NCBI RefSeq assembly: GCF_934747485.1
Contig: NZ_CAKVGN010000040.1
Span: 1-29,121 of the forward strand
Direction: 5' to 3'
DNA length: 29,121 nt
Source: an uncultured Brachyspira sp.
GTDB taxonomy: Bacteria; Spirochaetota; Brachyspiria; Brachyspirales; Brachyspiraceae
How positions within the stretch are numbered: position 1 is the stretch's first letter; each line of letters starts with the position of its first letter. The notes under the pieces are model-generated. The model saw only the letters and a list, made by a program, of their open reading frames with translations. It ran no database searches and was not told the origin of the DNA. The position numbers were made by a program, and so were the translations under genes. Shown here piece by piece: positions 15,852 to 28,000 of this stretch.

Positions 15852-15870
15852 AAAAATATATAATATATAC

Positions 15871-15984
15871 CCGGCAACGTTCTACTCTCCCGTAAAGCTA
15901 CCCTTACAGTACCATCGACGATGAAAGGCTTAACTGCCGTGTTCGGAATGGGAACGGGTGTATCACTTTCTCTATGGTCACCGA
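15871..15984 (-). rRNA. rrf: 5S ribosomal RNA
   Basis: The minus strand reads CGGTGACC, then the conserved ACACCCGTTCCCATTCCGAA, CGGCAGTTAAGCC and GTAGAACGTTGCCGGG. The 5' CGGTGAC pairs with 3' GTTGCCG to close helix I, which sets the ends to within a base or two; length about 114 nt. It follows 23S rRNA after about 120 nt. Confidence 0.95.
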
Positions 15985-16086
15985 AATAATATTAGCAAAT
16001 TAAAGAACAATTTGATGATATTGCCAGATATATAGGAGCGTAGATTGTCTCATTCTAATGATTATGTTTTCTTTTTAGTGTGTTTG

Positions 16087-16106
16087 TAAGAAGAAAACGA
16101 TAATAT

Positions 16107-16113
<7 letters not shown>
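16087..16113 (-). other. 3' half of the 23S rRNA processing stem
   Basis: GTAAGAAGAAAACGATAATATGGTCAAG on the plus strand at 16087-16113 is the complement partner of 19086-19112. Together they form a stem of about 26 bp with a single mismatch that brings the two 23S ends together, the typical RNase III substrate. The inner 7 bp (GGTCAAG/CTTGACC) belong to mature 23S. Confidence 0.8.
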
Positions 16114-19092
<2,979 letters not shown>

Positions 19093-19383
19093 ATATTATC
19101 CTTTTCTTCTTATCTCTAAGCTTCTAAGTTTAATACGTCTTGAATGAGACTTTTAGCTAATTAAAGCTGTTTCTTCTAATTCTTTAGTAACGTCCGCTTA
19201 ATTGTTTCTACTCTAAGACACACAATCTAATTGTGTTTTCTTTTCTTATCAAGTGAAGATTTTTATAATCTGCTGACTTTCCGCTTCTTAATTGGAAAAT
19301 ACTTTATAAAAATCTACGCTCTTATATATCTGTCAAAGATCATCTTTAGTTTCTCATTGATATTTTTTATTTATCATCAATGT
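19093..19383 (-). other. Leader of the 23S-5S transcript
   Basis: About 290 nt between the predicted start and 23S. It contains the 5' half of the processing stem (19086-19112) and a small hairpin, ACACAAT-TAG-ATTGTGT (about 19217-19233 on the plus strand). No 16S rRNA or tRNA is found here, so 23S-5S is transcribed on its own. Confidence 0.65.
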
Positions 19384-19389
19384 TTTATT

Positions 19390-19417
19390 AGTATAGCATG
19401 CAGCCAAAAAAACGCAA
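19390..19417 (-). promoter_or_regulatory. Candidate rRNA promoter
   Basis: On the minus strand TTGCGT (19417-19412), 16 nt, and TATACT (19395-19390), with an upstream TG making an extended -10 (TGCTATACT). The -35 box is only a half match. It is the best candidate in the 530 bp upstream of 23S. Confidence 0.5.
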
Positions 19418-19571
19418 TACTATTTTACCCGTTAAATAAAAAAAATTTCTATTTTTTTATTAAAAAAGCCTATATATTGTACATTTTATACATTTTTTTA
19501 AAGCCAAATTCTAAAAATAAAATTAAAATAAAATATTAACGCAAAAATTCGCTTTTTTTTACAAAAAAACT

Positions 19572-19577
19572 TATAAT
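19572..19577 (+). promoter_or_regulatory. Candidate -10 box for the cNMP-domain gene
   Basis: TATAAT at 19572-19577, with only a weak -35 (TTCGCT, 19549-19554 region). A start near 19584 would leave a leader of about 40 nt. Confidence 0.35.
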
Positions 19578-19624
19578 TAAACCATTATTTTTGAAAAAAC
19601 TAAATATATTTTAGAGAGTTGTAT

Positions 19625-22111
19625 ATGAATATATCAGAAGAAAATGGAATGAAAAACCTTACTCCAAATACTACAATATACCATGAGGGTGAAAAAATTA
19701 AAAATATTTCCATCATTACAAAAGGAAATATTGATGTATATATTTCATCAAGAGAATTACTCGGTATAGAAGACGAAGAAGAAATTATGAAGTATAGCTG
19801 CAAACTTTTTTCTATACCTAAAAATATTATGATTGGAATCGGTGTGTTTATGAGCGATTCTAATTATATTTTCTCTTTCAAATCTAAAAATGATAATGAA
19901 ATATACACAATAAATATACCTGATAAAGAATATATAAAAACATTCTTCAATAGCAATAAAACATATCTTACTAATATGTATCATTCTCTTGCTTATATCA
20001 TAATGAAAACTTATGATGAATATGTAAAAATTAAAAAAATTAATGATGAACTTAAAATAATAACTACTAATCTTGGTGTTATGTATTTTAATTTAAATGC
20101 TAAAAATAAAAATATTAAATCTGAATTGTTTTTAAAAACAAAAGAAGTTTTTGAATATGCTACAAATGACGGTTTTAATTTTCCTACAGATTTTGATACC
20201 GATTTTATAAAAGAAGACCATGAAGAAATATATAATCATAATAAAAATAAAATCATTGAAGAAAATGAAAAATTGGAATTTGAAATTGAATATATAAAAA
20301 GATTTTTAACTATGCCTAAAGAAATTAAAGCACCTTTCTTCAATTATGATGTTAATATGACTTTATCTTCTACAGCAATACTATATCAAACATTAAAAGA
20401 AATAGCAGATATGCTAAAATCTGAATTTATAAACACTATGGAAAATATAGCATTCTTATATTCAAATAATAAAGAATCCCTATTTAATGAATACTCTAAA
20501 ATGGCTTTTGAATTAGAAAAGCAATCTAAAGACTATGAAATATGGGCAAGATATTCAAGATACATATCTAATGTTACTAAAGACATAGTGGAAAAAATAA
20601 AAAACAACTACGAATACGAAATAAATATAGACGTAGACGAATTAGAAAGCACTATTAAAAAGCTAACTCAAAATATTAACTCTTCAAATGATGATTCAAA
20701 CAATGAAAACAATGTTCAAGTAGTTATGGGAGTAGAATCTATACCTGAGGAAATTAGAAACCCTAGTAAAAAAATAGTGGAAATATCTGGAATAGCTGAA
20801 GATAGAGCTTCTTCATTCTTTAAGGCTCTAAATGCTTTCAAAAAATTAAAAGATAAATTTAATACAGAAGATGATGCAAGAAAAATTAGAAGAAGTGTTA
20901 CAAATGTATTCTTTGAAGTTTATAGAGAAATAGCTAAAAAATACATCATAAACAATGAAAAAAGCAAGCTGCTTTCAATGTTCTTAAACTTCGGATATAT
21001 GGACGACCAATTACTTACACCAAATCAAATTGTTGACCTATATGAAGTTAAAGACAAAACAGCTTCCAAAAAAATTAATGTATTTTATATAGATGAATGG
21101 CTTCAAAAAATTTATGATAAAGAAGAGCCTCCTTCTGTTAATGGTTTCGGACAGGACTATAGAGAAGCTTTGAGAGAAATGAAAAAAAGAGGAACTATAA
21201 GCGACCATGAAATGGAAGAACATTGGGAAAGCCCTCTTAGAAGACTTGAATATGAAGTGGATAATATGATTGAAACTACTCATAGATTATGTTATGGTCA
21301 AATAAGTGTTTATTTCCCTATACTTCATAAAGATATGGTAATTAAAGATTTCAAAGACTCTCTAATAAAAAAAGAAACAATGGAAAATACTTTAAACTCT
21401 ATATTAGAAATAGATTTTTCTGCATTCTACAGAGAAGTTTTATATAAAAATAAAGAGCTAAACATAGAAAAAGAACTTGTTATGCAGGAAGTATTGCCAA
21501 ACATTATATTAATGCCTACATATGGTTCTCGTGCTATAATGTGGGAAGAGCTTTCAAGCAGACAAAAAAATAGTACAGCAAGATTTCTACTTCCAATATT
21601 TACATCAGAAGATTTGGAAGGCTTAACTCTGCCTATGATGGGGGCTTTTAGATGGGAGCTTTGTAAAACTATGCTTGGTCCTGCTTGGAATGATATTACT
21701 CAAATGTCTCTTACTTCAGAGTACAGCGATTATATTCAGTTCTACAAGAAAAACAGAAATCTCTCTGATGATGCTAAAGAAAAACTAAAAGTACAAATTA
21801 AAAAATGCAGAAATAATTTAAGAGAAGTATTTGTATCAGATTATGTTATATGGCTTAAATACGAAAGTAAAGGAATTATGCGTCTAAATAGAGTGGCAAG
21901 AGGAATACTATACAGACAAGTTCCTTTTGCTAAAAACATAAGAGATGAGCTTGAAAAACAGCCTATGTTTGCTGATATGGCTAATAGATTCAAAAACATA
22001 AGAAACAAAAAGGCTACTGAATTAGAAAACAAATATTTCAAATTCACTAAAACAGGTAATCCTTTGCCTGAAGAGCTGCAAACTCATATAGATTTTTATA
22101 AGAAAATGTAA
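19625..22111 (+). CDS. Large protein with N-terminal cyclic-nucleotide-binding-like domain
   Basis: The product has 828 residues with no signal peptide or membrane segment, so it is probably cytoplasmic. Residues about 5-105 look like a Crp-type cNMP-binding fold: LTPNTTIYHEGEKIKNISIITKGNIDVYI, then LFSIPKNIMIGIGVFMSDSNYIFSFKS. The usual phosphate-binding cassette (a Gly-Glu-x-x-Leu and Arg) is not obvious, so binding may be lost or altered. The remaining 700 residues are charged and mainly helical, with a well-structured-looking C-terminal half (GFGQDYREALREMKKRG, ILMPTYGSRAIMWEE, GAFRWELCKTMLGPAWND, YVIWLKYESKG); I do not recognise it. ATG 19625 follows AGAGAG by 6 nt; an in-frame TTG at 19619 is less likely. 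The next gene has its own promoter 12 nt after the stop. Confidence 0.85.
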   Translation: MNISEENGMKNLTPNTTIYHEGEKIKNISIITKGNIDVYISSRELLGIEDEEEIMKYSCKLFSIPKNIMIGIGVFMSDSNYIFSFKSKNDNEIYTINIPDKEYIKTFFNSNKTYLTNMYHSLAYIIMKTYDEYVKIKKINDELKIITTNLGVMYFNLNAKNKNIKSELFLKTKEVFEYATNDGFNFPTDFDTDFIKEDHEEIYNHNKNKIIEENEKLEFEIEYIKRFLTMPKEIKAPFFNYDVNMTLSSTAILYQTLKEIADMLKSEFINTMENIAFLYSNNKESLFNEYSKMAFELEKQSKDYEIWARYSRYISNVTKDIVEKIKNNYEYEINIDVDELESTIKKLTQNINSSNDDSNNENNVQVVMGVESIPEEIRNPSKKIVEISGIAEDRASSFFKALNAFKKLKDKFNTEDDARKIRRSVTNVFFEVYREIAKKYIINNEKSKLLSMFLNFGYMDDQLLTPNQIVDLYEVKDKTASKKINVFYIDEWLQKIYDKEEPPSVNGFGQDYREALREMKKRGTISDHEMEEHWESPLRRLEYEVDNMIETTHRLCYGQISVYFPILHKDMVIKDFKDSLIKKETMENTLNSILEIDFSAFYREVLYKNKELNIEKELVMQEVLPNIILMPTYGSRAIMWEELSSRQKNSTARFLLPIFTSEDLEGLTLPMMGAFRWELCKTMLGPAWNDITQMSLTSEYSDYIQFYKKNRNLSDDAKEKLKVQIKKCRNNLREVFVSDYVIWLKYESKGIMRLNRVARGILYRQVPFAKNIRDELEKQPMFADMANRFKNIRNKKATELENKYFKFTKTGNPLPEELQTHIDFYKKM

Positions 22112-22122
22112 CTGTAATAAAA

Positions 22123-22150
22123 TTGACAAAAAAATAGTTTTATATATAAT
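22123..22150 (+). promoter_or_regulatory. Consensus promoter for the class I aminotransferase gene
   Basis: TTGACA (22123-22128), 16 nt, TATAAT (22145-22150), all 12 consensus bases. It begins 12 nt after the preceding stop codon. The start would be near 22157. Confidence 0.83.
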
Positions 22151-22207
22151 ATTACTCTATATAATAATATTTTTACAATTACTTTCAATTCTTAGGGAGA
22201 TAAAAAA

Positions 22208-23341
22208 ATGCAGCTTAATAAAAATATATTAGAAGTACCATATTCTTTAATAAGAGGTCTTACAGAAAAAGCACAAAAAAAACAAGACAGCATAATGCTT
22301 ACAATAGGAGAGCCGGATTTACAGCCTCCAAAAGAATTAATTGAATACGGATGCGAATATGCTAAAACTCATTCTCTTCCCTACACTCAATCTGGAGGAA
22401 GCGAACACTTAAGAGATTTAGTTGCAAAGCACTATAATAAATATTATGGTTCAAATGTTAATGCCAACAACATCACTATGCATATTGGTTCTATGGAAGG
22501 TATATCATCTGTATTTAGAACTATATTAAACATTGATGATGAGGTAATAATACCTACTCCATTTTTCTCGCCATATGAACAAGCAGTTAAATTATCTTAT
22601 GGTAAAGTAGTATTTTTAGACACAAGAGAAGATAATCTTGTATTAAAGCCAGAAAAGATAGAAAAAGTTATAACTAATAAAACTAAAGCAATTCTTTTTA
22701 GCAACCCAGGCAATCCGTCAGGATATATGCTAAAAAAAGAAGAAATGGACGAACTTGTAAAATACTTTGAGAAAAAAGATATATTTATTATAGCTGATGA
22801 AATATATTCTGCTATATCATTTTATCCTTTTACATCATTTGCTTCATACCCTTCTATTAAGGACAAGGTAATAATATTAAATGGTTTTTCAAAGTCTCAT
22901 TCTATGACAGGATGGAGAATAGGATACAGTATATCGCCAGAAGAAGTAAGAAAATATTTAGTTAATGCTAGTTTCAATAATGTTGGAAGTATGGTTAGCC
23001 TTTCTTGTGCTATTGCTGAATATGCTTTAGAAAAATTCCCTATGATAGAAAGTTTTAGAGACATTTATAAAGATAGAGCTTTTACTATGTCAAAAGAATT
23101 GATAGATTTAGGATTTGATGTAATAGAACCGAGAGGGGCATTTTATTTATTTGTAGGATACAGTAAATTTTCTAAAGAGCCTTCGCTTGATTTTTCTATG
23201 AGGCTATTAGATGAAACTGGGGTTGCTGTTGTACCGGGTATTGCTTTTGGAAGTGAAAATTATTTTAGAATAGCTTTAACTCAGGAGATACCTATATTGA
23301 AAGAGGCTGTTAAGAGAATAAAAGATTTTTTAAATAAATAA
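22208..23341 (+). CDS. Class I/II PLP-dependent aminotransferase
   Basis: The 377-residue product is an aspartate/aromatic-type fold I aminotransferase. Visible residues are the substrate loop TIGEPDLQPP, the Tyr in LPYTQSGGSEHLR, Asn169 in SNPGNPSG, Asp197 and Tyr200 in IADEIYSAI, the Schiff-base Lys229 in NGFSKSHSMTGWRIGY, and Arg237. AGGGAG lies before the ATG. The amino-acid substrate cannot be told (aspartate, aromatic or branched relatives all share these motifs). It is monocistronic: it has its own promoter and is followed by a gene-free stretch. Confidence 0.93.
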   Translation: MQLNKNILEVPYSLIRGLTEKAQKKQDSIMLTIGEPDLQPPKELIEYGCEYAKTHSLPYTQSGGSEHLRDLVAKHYNKYYGSNVNANNITMHIGSMEGISSVFRTILNIDDEVIIPTPFFSPYEQAVKLSYGKVVFLDTREDNLVLKPEKIEKVITNKTKAILFSNPGNPSGYMLKKEEMDELVKYFEKKDIFIIADEIYSAISFYPFTSFASYPSIKDKVIILNGFSKSHSMTGWRIGYSISPEEVRKYLVNASFNNVGSMVSLSCAIAEYALEKFPMIESFRDIYKDRAFTMSKELIDLGFDVIEPRGAFYLFVGYSKFSKEPSLDFSMRLLDETGVAVVPGIAFGSENYFRIALTQEIPILKEAVKRIKDFLNK

Positions 23342-23709
23342 AATTATTATATCAATTTTTTATTGGTTTTTATAATACATAGTTTTATATTTTGTATGTA
23401 TGCAATTTTTAGAAATGTGAAGAAAAAACAATATTAAATTTACAAAAAAAATGTTGTATATGTAGTATAATATTGTTAAATTTGTACTAAAATAAGAAAA
23501 TTATAATATTTTTAGACTATATTTTAAACTATACGTACTATCACATAAGTCAATACAACTTTTTTAACTCTTACTGCATACTAATAAATATATTGTATGC
23601 TTTTTGTAACTTTACAAAAACAATAATAATTTTTACAAAAAATAAGTTTTTCTTATTTTTATTTAAAATAAAAAATATATAATTTGGCATTAAAAAATAA
23701 GGATTTATT
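23342..23709. other. AT-rich gene-free stretch with several inverted repeats
   Basis: No gene is supported. It holds a weak terminator-like hairpin after the aminotransferase (ATCAAT 23351-23356, T5 loop, ATTGGT 23362-23367, T run), an inverted repeat AACAATATTA (23427-23436) and TAATATTGTT (23468-23477), a near-palindrome TTTTTGTAA/TTACAAAAA (23601-23620), and a 9-bp hairpin AAAAATAAG/CTTATTTTT (23638-23660). TTTACAAAAA occurs three times. TATAAT near 23677 may be the -10 of the next gene. Confidence 0.55.
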
Positions 23710-24144
23710 ATGTCGATTTTCTTTGCCCTTCTATCATCAATATTTGCATCTCTAACTGCAATACTAATAAAAATAGGTCTCAAAAATATTAATTCAAATT
23801 TGGCCACAGCAATAAGAACCATTATAATACTATTTATGTCTTGGATAATTGTATTTTATACTAACAAAATAAACTCTATAAATACTTTAGACACAATAAA
23901 AAATATCAATAATAAAACTTTAATATTTATAATACTTTCAGGAATAGCTACAGGACTCTCTTGGATATTTTATTTTAAAGCATTGCAAATTGGAAACGTT
24001 AATAAAGTAATTGTAATAGACAAACTTTCTATAGTATTTACAATCATATTAGCAGCAATATTTTTACATGAAGCTTTAACATTAAAAATCATTATAGGAG
24101 TTATACTTATAGTAGCAGGAACACTTATAATTAGTTTAGGATAA
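23710..24144 (+). CDS. Half-size EamA/DMT-family membrane transporter
   Basis: The 144-residue product has five predicted membrane helices (about 1-22, 31-50, 69-90, 97-117, 122-143). Usual family members have ten helices from two EamA repeats, so this is one repeat and would have to act as a dimer, as proposed for other short DMT proteins. The last helices, GNVNKVIVIDKLSIVFTIILAAIFLHE followed by IIIGVILIVAGTLIIS, match the EamA signature well. AAGGA precedes the ATG. The substrate is unknown. The gene seems complete rather than truncated, since the next 90 bp hold no continuation. Confidence 0.85.
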   Translation: MSIFFALLSSIFASLTAILIKIGLKNINSNLATAIRTIIILFMSWIIVFYTNKINSINTLDTIKNINNKTLIFIILSGIATGLSWIFYFKALQIGNVNKVIVIDKLSIVFTIILAAIFLHEALTLKIIIGVILIVAGTLIISLG

Positions 24145-24185
24145 TAATATACTATTTCTAATTGATAATAGTTAAAAAATAATTT

Positions 24186-24222
24186 TATAGTTTAAGGAGT
24201 ATAAAATATACCCCCAACTATA
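24186..24222 (-). terminator. Hairpin between the EamA gene and the pseudogene
   Basis: TATAGTT (24186-24192) pairs with AACTATA (24216-24222), and inside it GTATA (24199-24203) pairs with TATAC (24207-24211). On the minus strand AAATTATTTTTT follows, so it may end minus-strand transcripts; on the plus strand there is no T run. Confidence 0.5.
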
Positions 24223-24235
24223 AAAAACAATAGTT

Positions 24236-24560
24236 TTATATATCATACTCTATTACTTCTCTTTTTCTTGTGCCGCCGAAATTAAATATATCTAAATGTA
24301 TTCCAAACTGAACGCCAACATCAACAGAGCCTAATTTACCGGAATATTTATAACCAACTCCTAAATTTTCCAAACCATCTTTCATTTGTAAATAAGGCAT
24401 ATCAAAATTAACATATAATGATATTATTATAAGATTTTATCAAAGATGAGCAGGAAAAAACTAATAAAACTCTGCTATACTAGTTTTTAAACTGTATATC
24501 TGCACCATTAAAATATTTATTATTAATTTGATTATAAGCATAATAATTCAGAATGATTTT
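24236..24560 (-). pseudogene. Remnants of a surface or outer-membrane-like protein
   Basis: On the minus strand, 24560-24480 reads NYYAYNQINNKYFNGADIQFKN then stop, and 24436-24236 reads SLYVNFDMPYLQMKDG, then ENLGVGYKYSGKLGSVDVGVQF, ending TRKREVIEYDI. The alternating hydrophobic and glycine pattern of the second piece looks like beta-barrel strands. The pieces lie in different frames with stops between and have no ribosome binding site; the longest ATG frame is 54 residues (24400-24236). I read this as a decayed gene whose 5' part is missing. A small genuine gene at 24236-24400 is the less likely alternative. Confidence 0.55.
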
Positions 24561-24570
24561 TTATATTAAG

Positions 24571-25023
24571 CTATTTCAATTTTGTAATAACTCCTTCATA
24601 TACAGCCTGCATAATTACTGAATTATTTTTTTTATTTTTGAAGCACCATTCAAAAGAAGCTGATGCTGAATTTCTATTATCAAAGACTGCTTTTGTTTTT
24701 ACAGACATAACAATATCATATTCTAACTGTTTTTTGGAAGCAAATTCAAAATCATTTTCTTCATAGCTGTATATATTATTTATAGTCTTTCCTGTAAGCA
24801 TATCAGTTATATTTCCGTATTCATCTATTTCTGCATAGTATGTTATATCTTCAGGCATTTCTTTATTGCCGCTTATTTTTTTCATTCCCCCAATGTTACT
24901 ACCCCATATACCTTTATTTTTAATTATATTTTCTTTATTATCATTAACAGTTATTCCTGTTTTACTTTGATTATTACAGCTTATCATAAATAATAAGCAT
25001 ATAATTAAAATGCTTTTTTTCAT
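24571..25023 (-). CDS. Small lipoprotein of unknown function
   Basis: The product has 150 residues. MKKSILIICLLFMISC is a clear lipoprotein signal (Cys16). The mature part has a Lys/Asn-rich linker, then a soluble domain with YYAEIDEYGNITDMLTGKTI and FEWCFKNKKNNSVIMQ, consistent with a small beta-rich fold. I do not recognise the family. It follows the DUF2723 gene after 72 nt on the same strand and may be co-transcribed with it. GGGA lies upstream of the ATG. Confidence 0.82.
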   Translation of the reverse strand: MKKSILIICLLFMISCNNQSKTGITVNDNKENIIKNKGIWGSNIGGMKKISGNKEMPEDITYYAEIDEYGNITDMLTGKTINNIYSYEENDFEFASKKQLEYDIVMSVKTKAVFDNRNSASASFEWCFKNKKNNSVIMQAVYEGVITKLK

Positions 25024-25095
25024 ATTATTTTTCCCATTTGCACATATCTCTTATATTATTTCGGTATGTTCTTGTTTTTTAATTATACTTTTTTA

Positions 25096-28000
25096 TTATT
25101 GATTAGGAGCTCCAACAGTACCTAAATACTGCATTATCTGAACCCTTCTGCTTTCAACATCTTTATCCAAATTAGCTATAACCTGATTATCCTTAGCAAG
25201 AGGAGACATTCTTAGCTTAAAATCATTATAAATATTAAGTGCCTCAACAATCATATTCTGCTCTATATATATATGACCTATAGCATACAAAGCAAAAGCA
25301 CCGTCTTGAGTTAAATCATTTGTATATTTTAAGTATATATTTATAGCCTCATTATATCTCTTTTGATTAAGATAAATGCTAGCCAAATCAAAATCTACAC
25401 CCCTTCTATCATCTCTAGTAATATTAGGAAGATTCAAAGTATCATTTAATATATTAATACCAGTATTAACATCACCAATATTAGCATAAAGTATAGCAAG
25501 CTCTTTATTAACATTTACTAATTGAGTATTATTAACTGCTCTTTTTTTAGCTTCATTTTTAGCCCAAATAGTTTCATCTAAATCTTGTCTGTTTTGATAA
25601 ATATAATTAGCATAAGCACTATAACTATCAAAAGTGTTTTCCTCTATAGCCTGCTGTTTTAGAGCATCTGCCTGCTGTCTTGTAGTTCTAAGCTGTAAGT
25701 CTAATCTATTATTAAACTGCATTATTTGCTGATAAGTGGTGTTTTGTGCTCTTGCAGCATCGCCCATATCCTTGCCTCTATGGAAAGTTTTTTCTGCTCT
25801 TGCCATTACATCTTTAGCTTTATTTAAATATTCAGCCTCTTTCTCATAAGGAGTATCTTTAGAGCGTGCTAAATACTCGTATGAAGCAGCCAAGTTGAAA
25901 TAAGCAGGATAAATAAGTTTTTCAAGCTTTATAAGCTCTTCATACATCACAGTAGCCCTCTCATAATCACCATCTAATATAGCCTGATTGCCTATAGCAA
26001 AATAAACATTAGACATATCAAAGCCTATAGTAAGCATTCTCTCTTCTTCTTCTCTTTTAAGATTTTTATACTCTTCTATTTTTGCATTAGCCTCTTCTCT
26101 TGTAATGCCGTTTTTAGCAACATCTCCATTACCCATAAACCCAAGCAATTTTTGATATGTTTTTATTCTTCTGTTATACATATCTATTTTAGCAAGTGAA
26201 TAAGAACTTACAAAAATCTCTCTTGTTAAAAAGTCATAATGAGAAATCTCTTCAGCAGTTCCTTTCATAGTGTAGCTCGCCCAATAATCTTCTTCTGTTT
26301 TTAATTCTGGGAAAGGAAGCTCATACATTTTTACAAAAGTTATCTCTTCATTGCCGTTATAGTTATTTTTTCTCTCTACTGATATTAAACCTTCATCAAG
26401 CAAAGCATTCAAATCTGAAGCAACTTTTTCATTCTCATAATTTCTTTTCAAATGCTCTTTTGCTATTGCTTTATAATCATTAACAGTAAGCACCTTGAAA
26501 AACTCTAACTCATCAACCAAAGCATATTTTATAGGCTGAACTTTAAATACAAGCCCATAAGCCTTAAAGTAATAATCTCCAAGCCTTTCAAGACCGTCTC
26601 TTCTCCAAGCCATATAATAAGGTCTGCCGCTGTCTATAAAATCTTTATCCACAGCATCGCTTATGCTTCCAAGCCATCTGCCGTCTGTTTTCATAAGGTT
26701 ACCGTATATTCTTTCAAATACATTACCCTTCTGGTCATATATTTTTAAATCTGGTCTTCTTCTTTCAACCATAGTGTAGTAAACGAGTCCGAATACTTGG
26801 TTATCCCCTCCCTCTGTTGCAAATATTGCATTGTCTGGGAGTGAGTTCATCATATTGTATGAATAGTCATGGTTACTAAAATCTTTTGAGTTGTTGTTGC
26901 GGCTTAAATTCATTACAAATATAGGTACCATTATTGCAAATATTGCTATAAGTGATATTGCATGATAAGGCTTTAATTTTGTATCTGTAATCTCTTCAGA
27001 AGGTTTTTTTAATACATTTTTTATATTGGTATTAAAATATTCCATATACCACTGTATGCCAAAGCCAACTATTACAATCATATATAAAGTAGCAGGCAAG
27101 AAGAATACTTCAACAAATGATAAAGTTCTTACACTTGGAGGAGGATTAGTGTATGCCATTAAAGATACACCAAAGCTTAATAGCCCAAATACTGAAAATA
27201 TTCCTATAAACTTATTTTTCTTAAATATTTGAAATAATCCCGGTATTAAGAATAGTAAACCTAAAACAGTTAACTGAGTTTTAAATATATTAATTAAAGC
27301 AGATACTTGTTCTGGGTGAAGTATGAAAGCTGCTGCAATATCGTTACCAGAAGCACCATACTGTTTTCTGTGTATCATACTAAATAAATAGCTTAAATTC
27401 TCCCAGCCAGAAGGCTCATTCAACTGTCCCCAGTTTAGAGGAGGTAAAGCTCTTGCTCTTATAGGCATGTAGGCATATATTATAACGCCAACAGCAAGCA
27501 TTAAAAGCATTTTATAATAAGAAAATGATATTCCAGTGATAAAATCATTATCATTATTAAACTTATCTATCTTGCATAGAAAATATCTATAAACCAACAC
27601 CCAAACAACAACTAAAAATAAAGGCCAAAATACTAAGAACATTCCTTTATAAAGAGTTGGGTAGAAAGGAGCTTTTAAGTTTTGTATCATATCAGGTCTT
27701 AAATAAGAACCATTAGCAAGTGCTGTAAATATGTCGCTTAAAATGTTCATATCTGTAAAAGGCTTAAACAATATAGAAAATATAGAATCATTAGAAGCTA
27801 CACCCGGAGGGAAATATAAATAAGCCTCATAATTCATAATAAATCTATAGTATCCAAAGCCTCCTATAAATAATAATACTAAAAATACAAATATAGATAT
27901 AAAAGGAGTTTCAATGTTTTCTATATATCTGTCTTTATGAACCAAGAATAATACAATAGCTATAAACAAAAGAGGAGCAAAAGCAAAAGGCAAAGTAACA

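Noticed and set aside
19231..19539. Plus-strand frame of 102 residues upstream of the cNMP-domain gene
   Set aside because: It overlaps the rRNA leader and candidate promoter, has no ribosome binding site and is low-complexity Phe/Ile/Lys sequence expected from AT-rich DNA.
23571..23822. Minus-strand frame of 83 residues
   Set aside because: It overlaps the start of the EamA gene and the repeat-rich intergenic DNA; no ribosome site or recognisable pattern.
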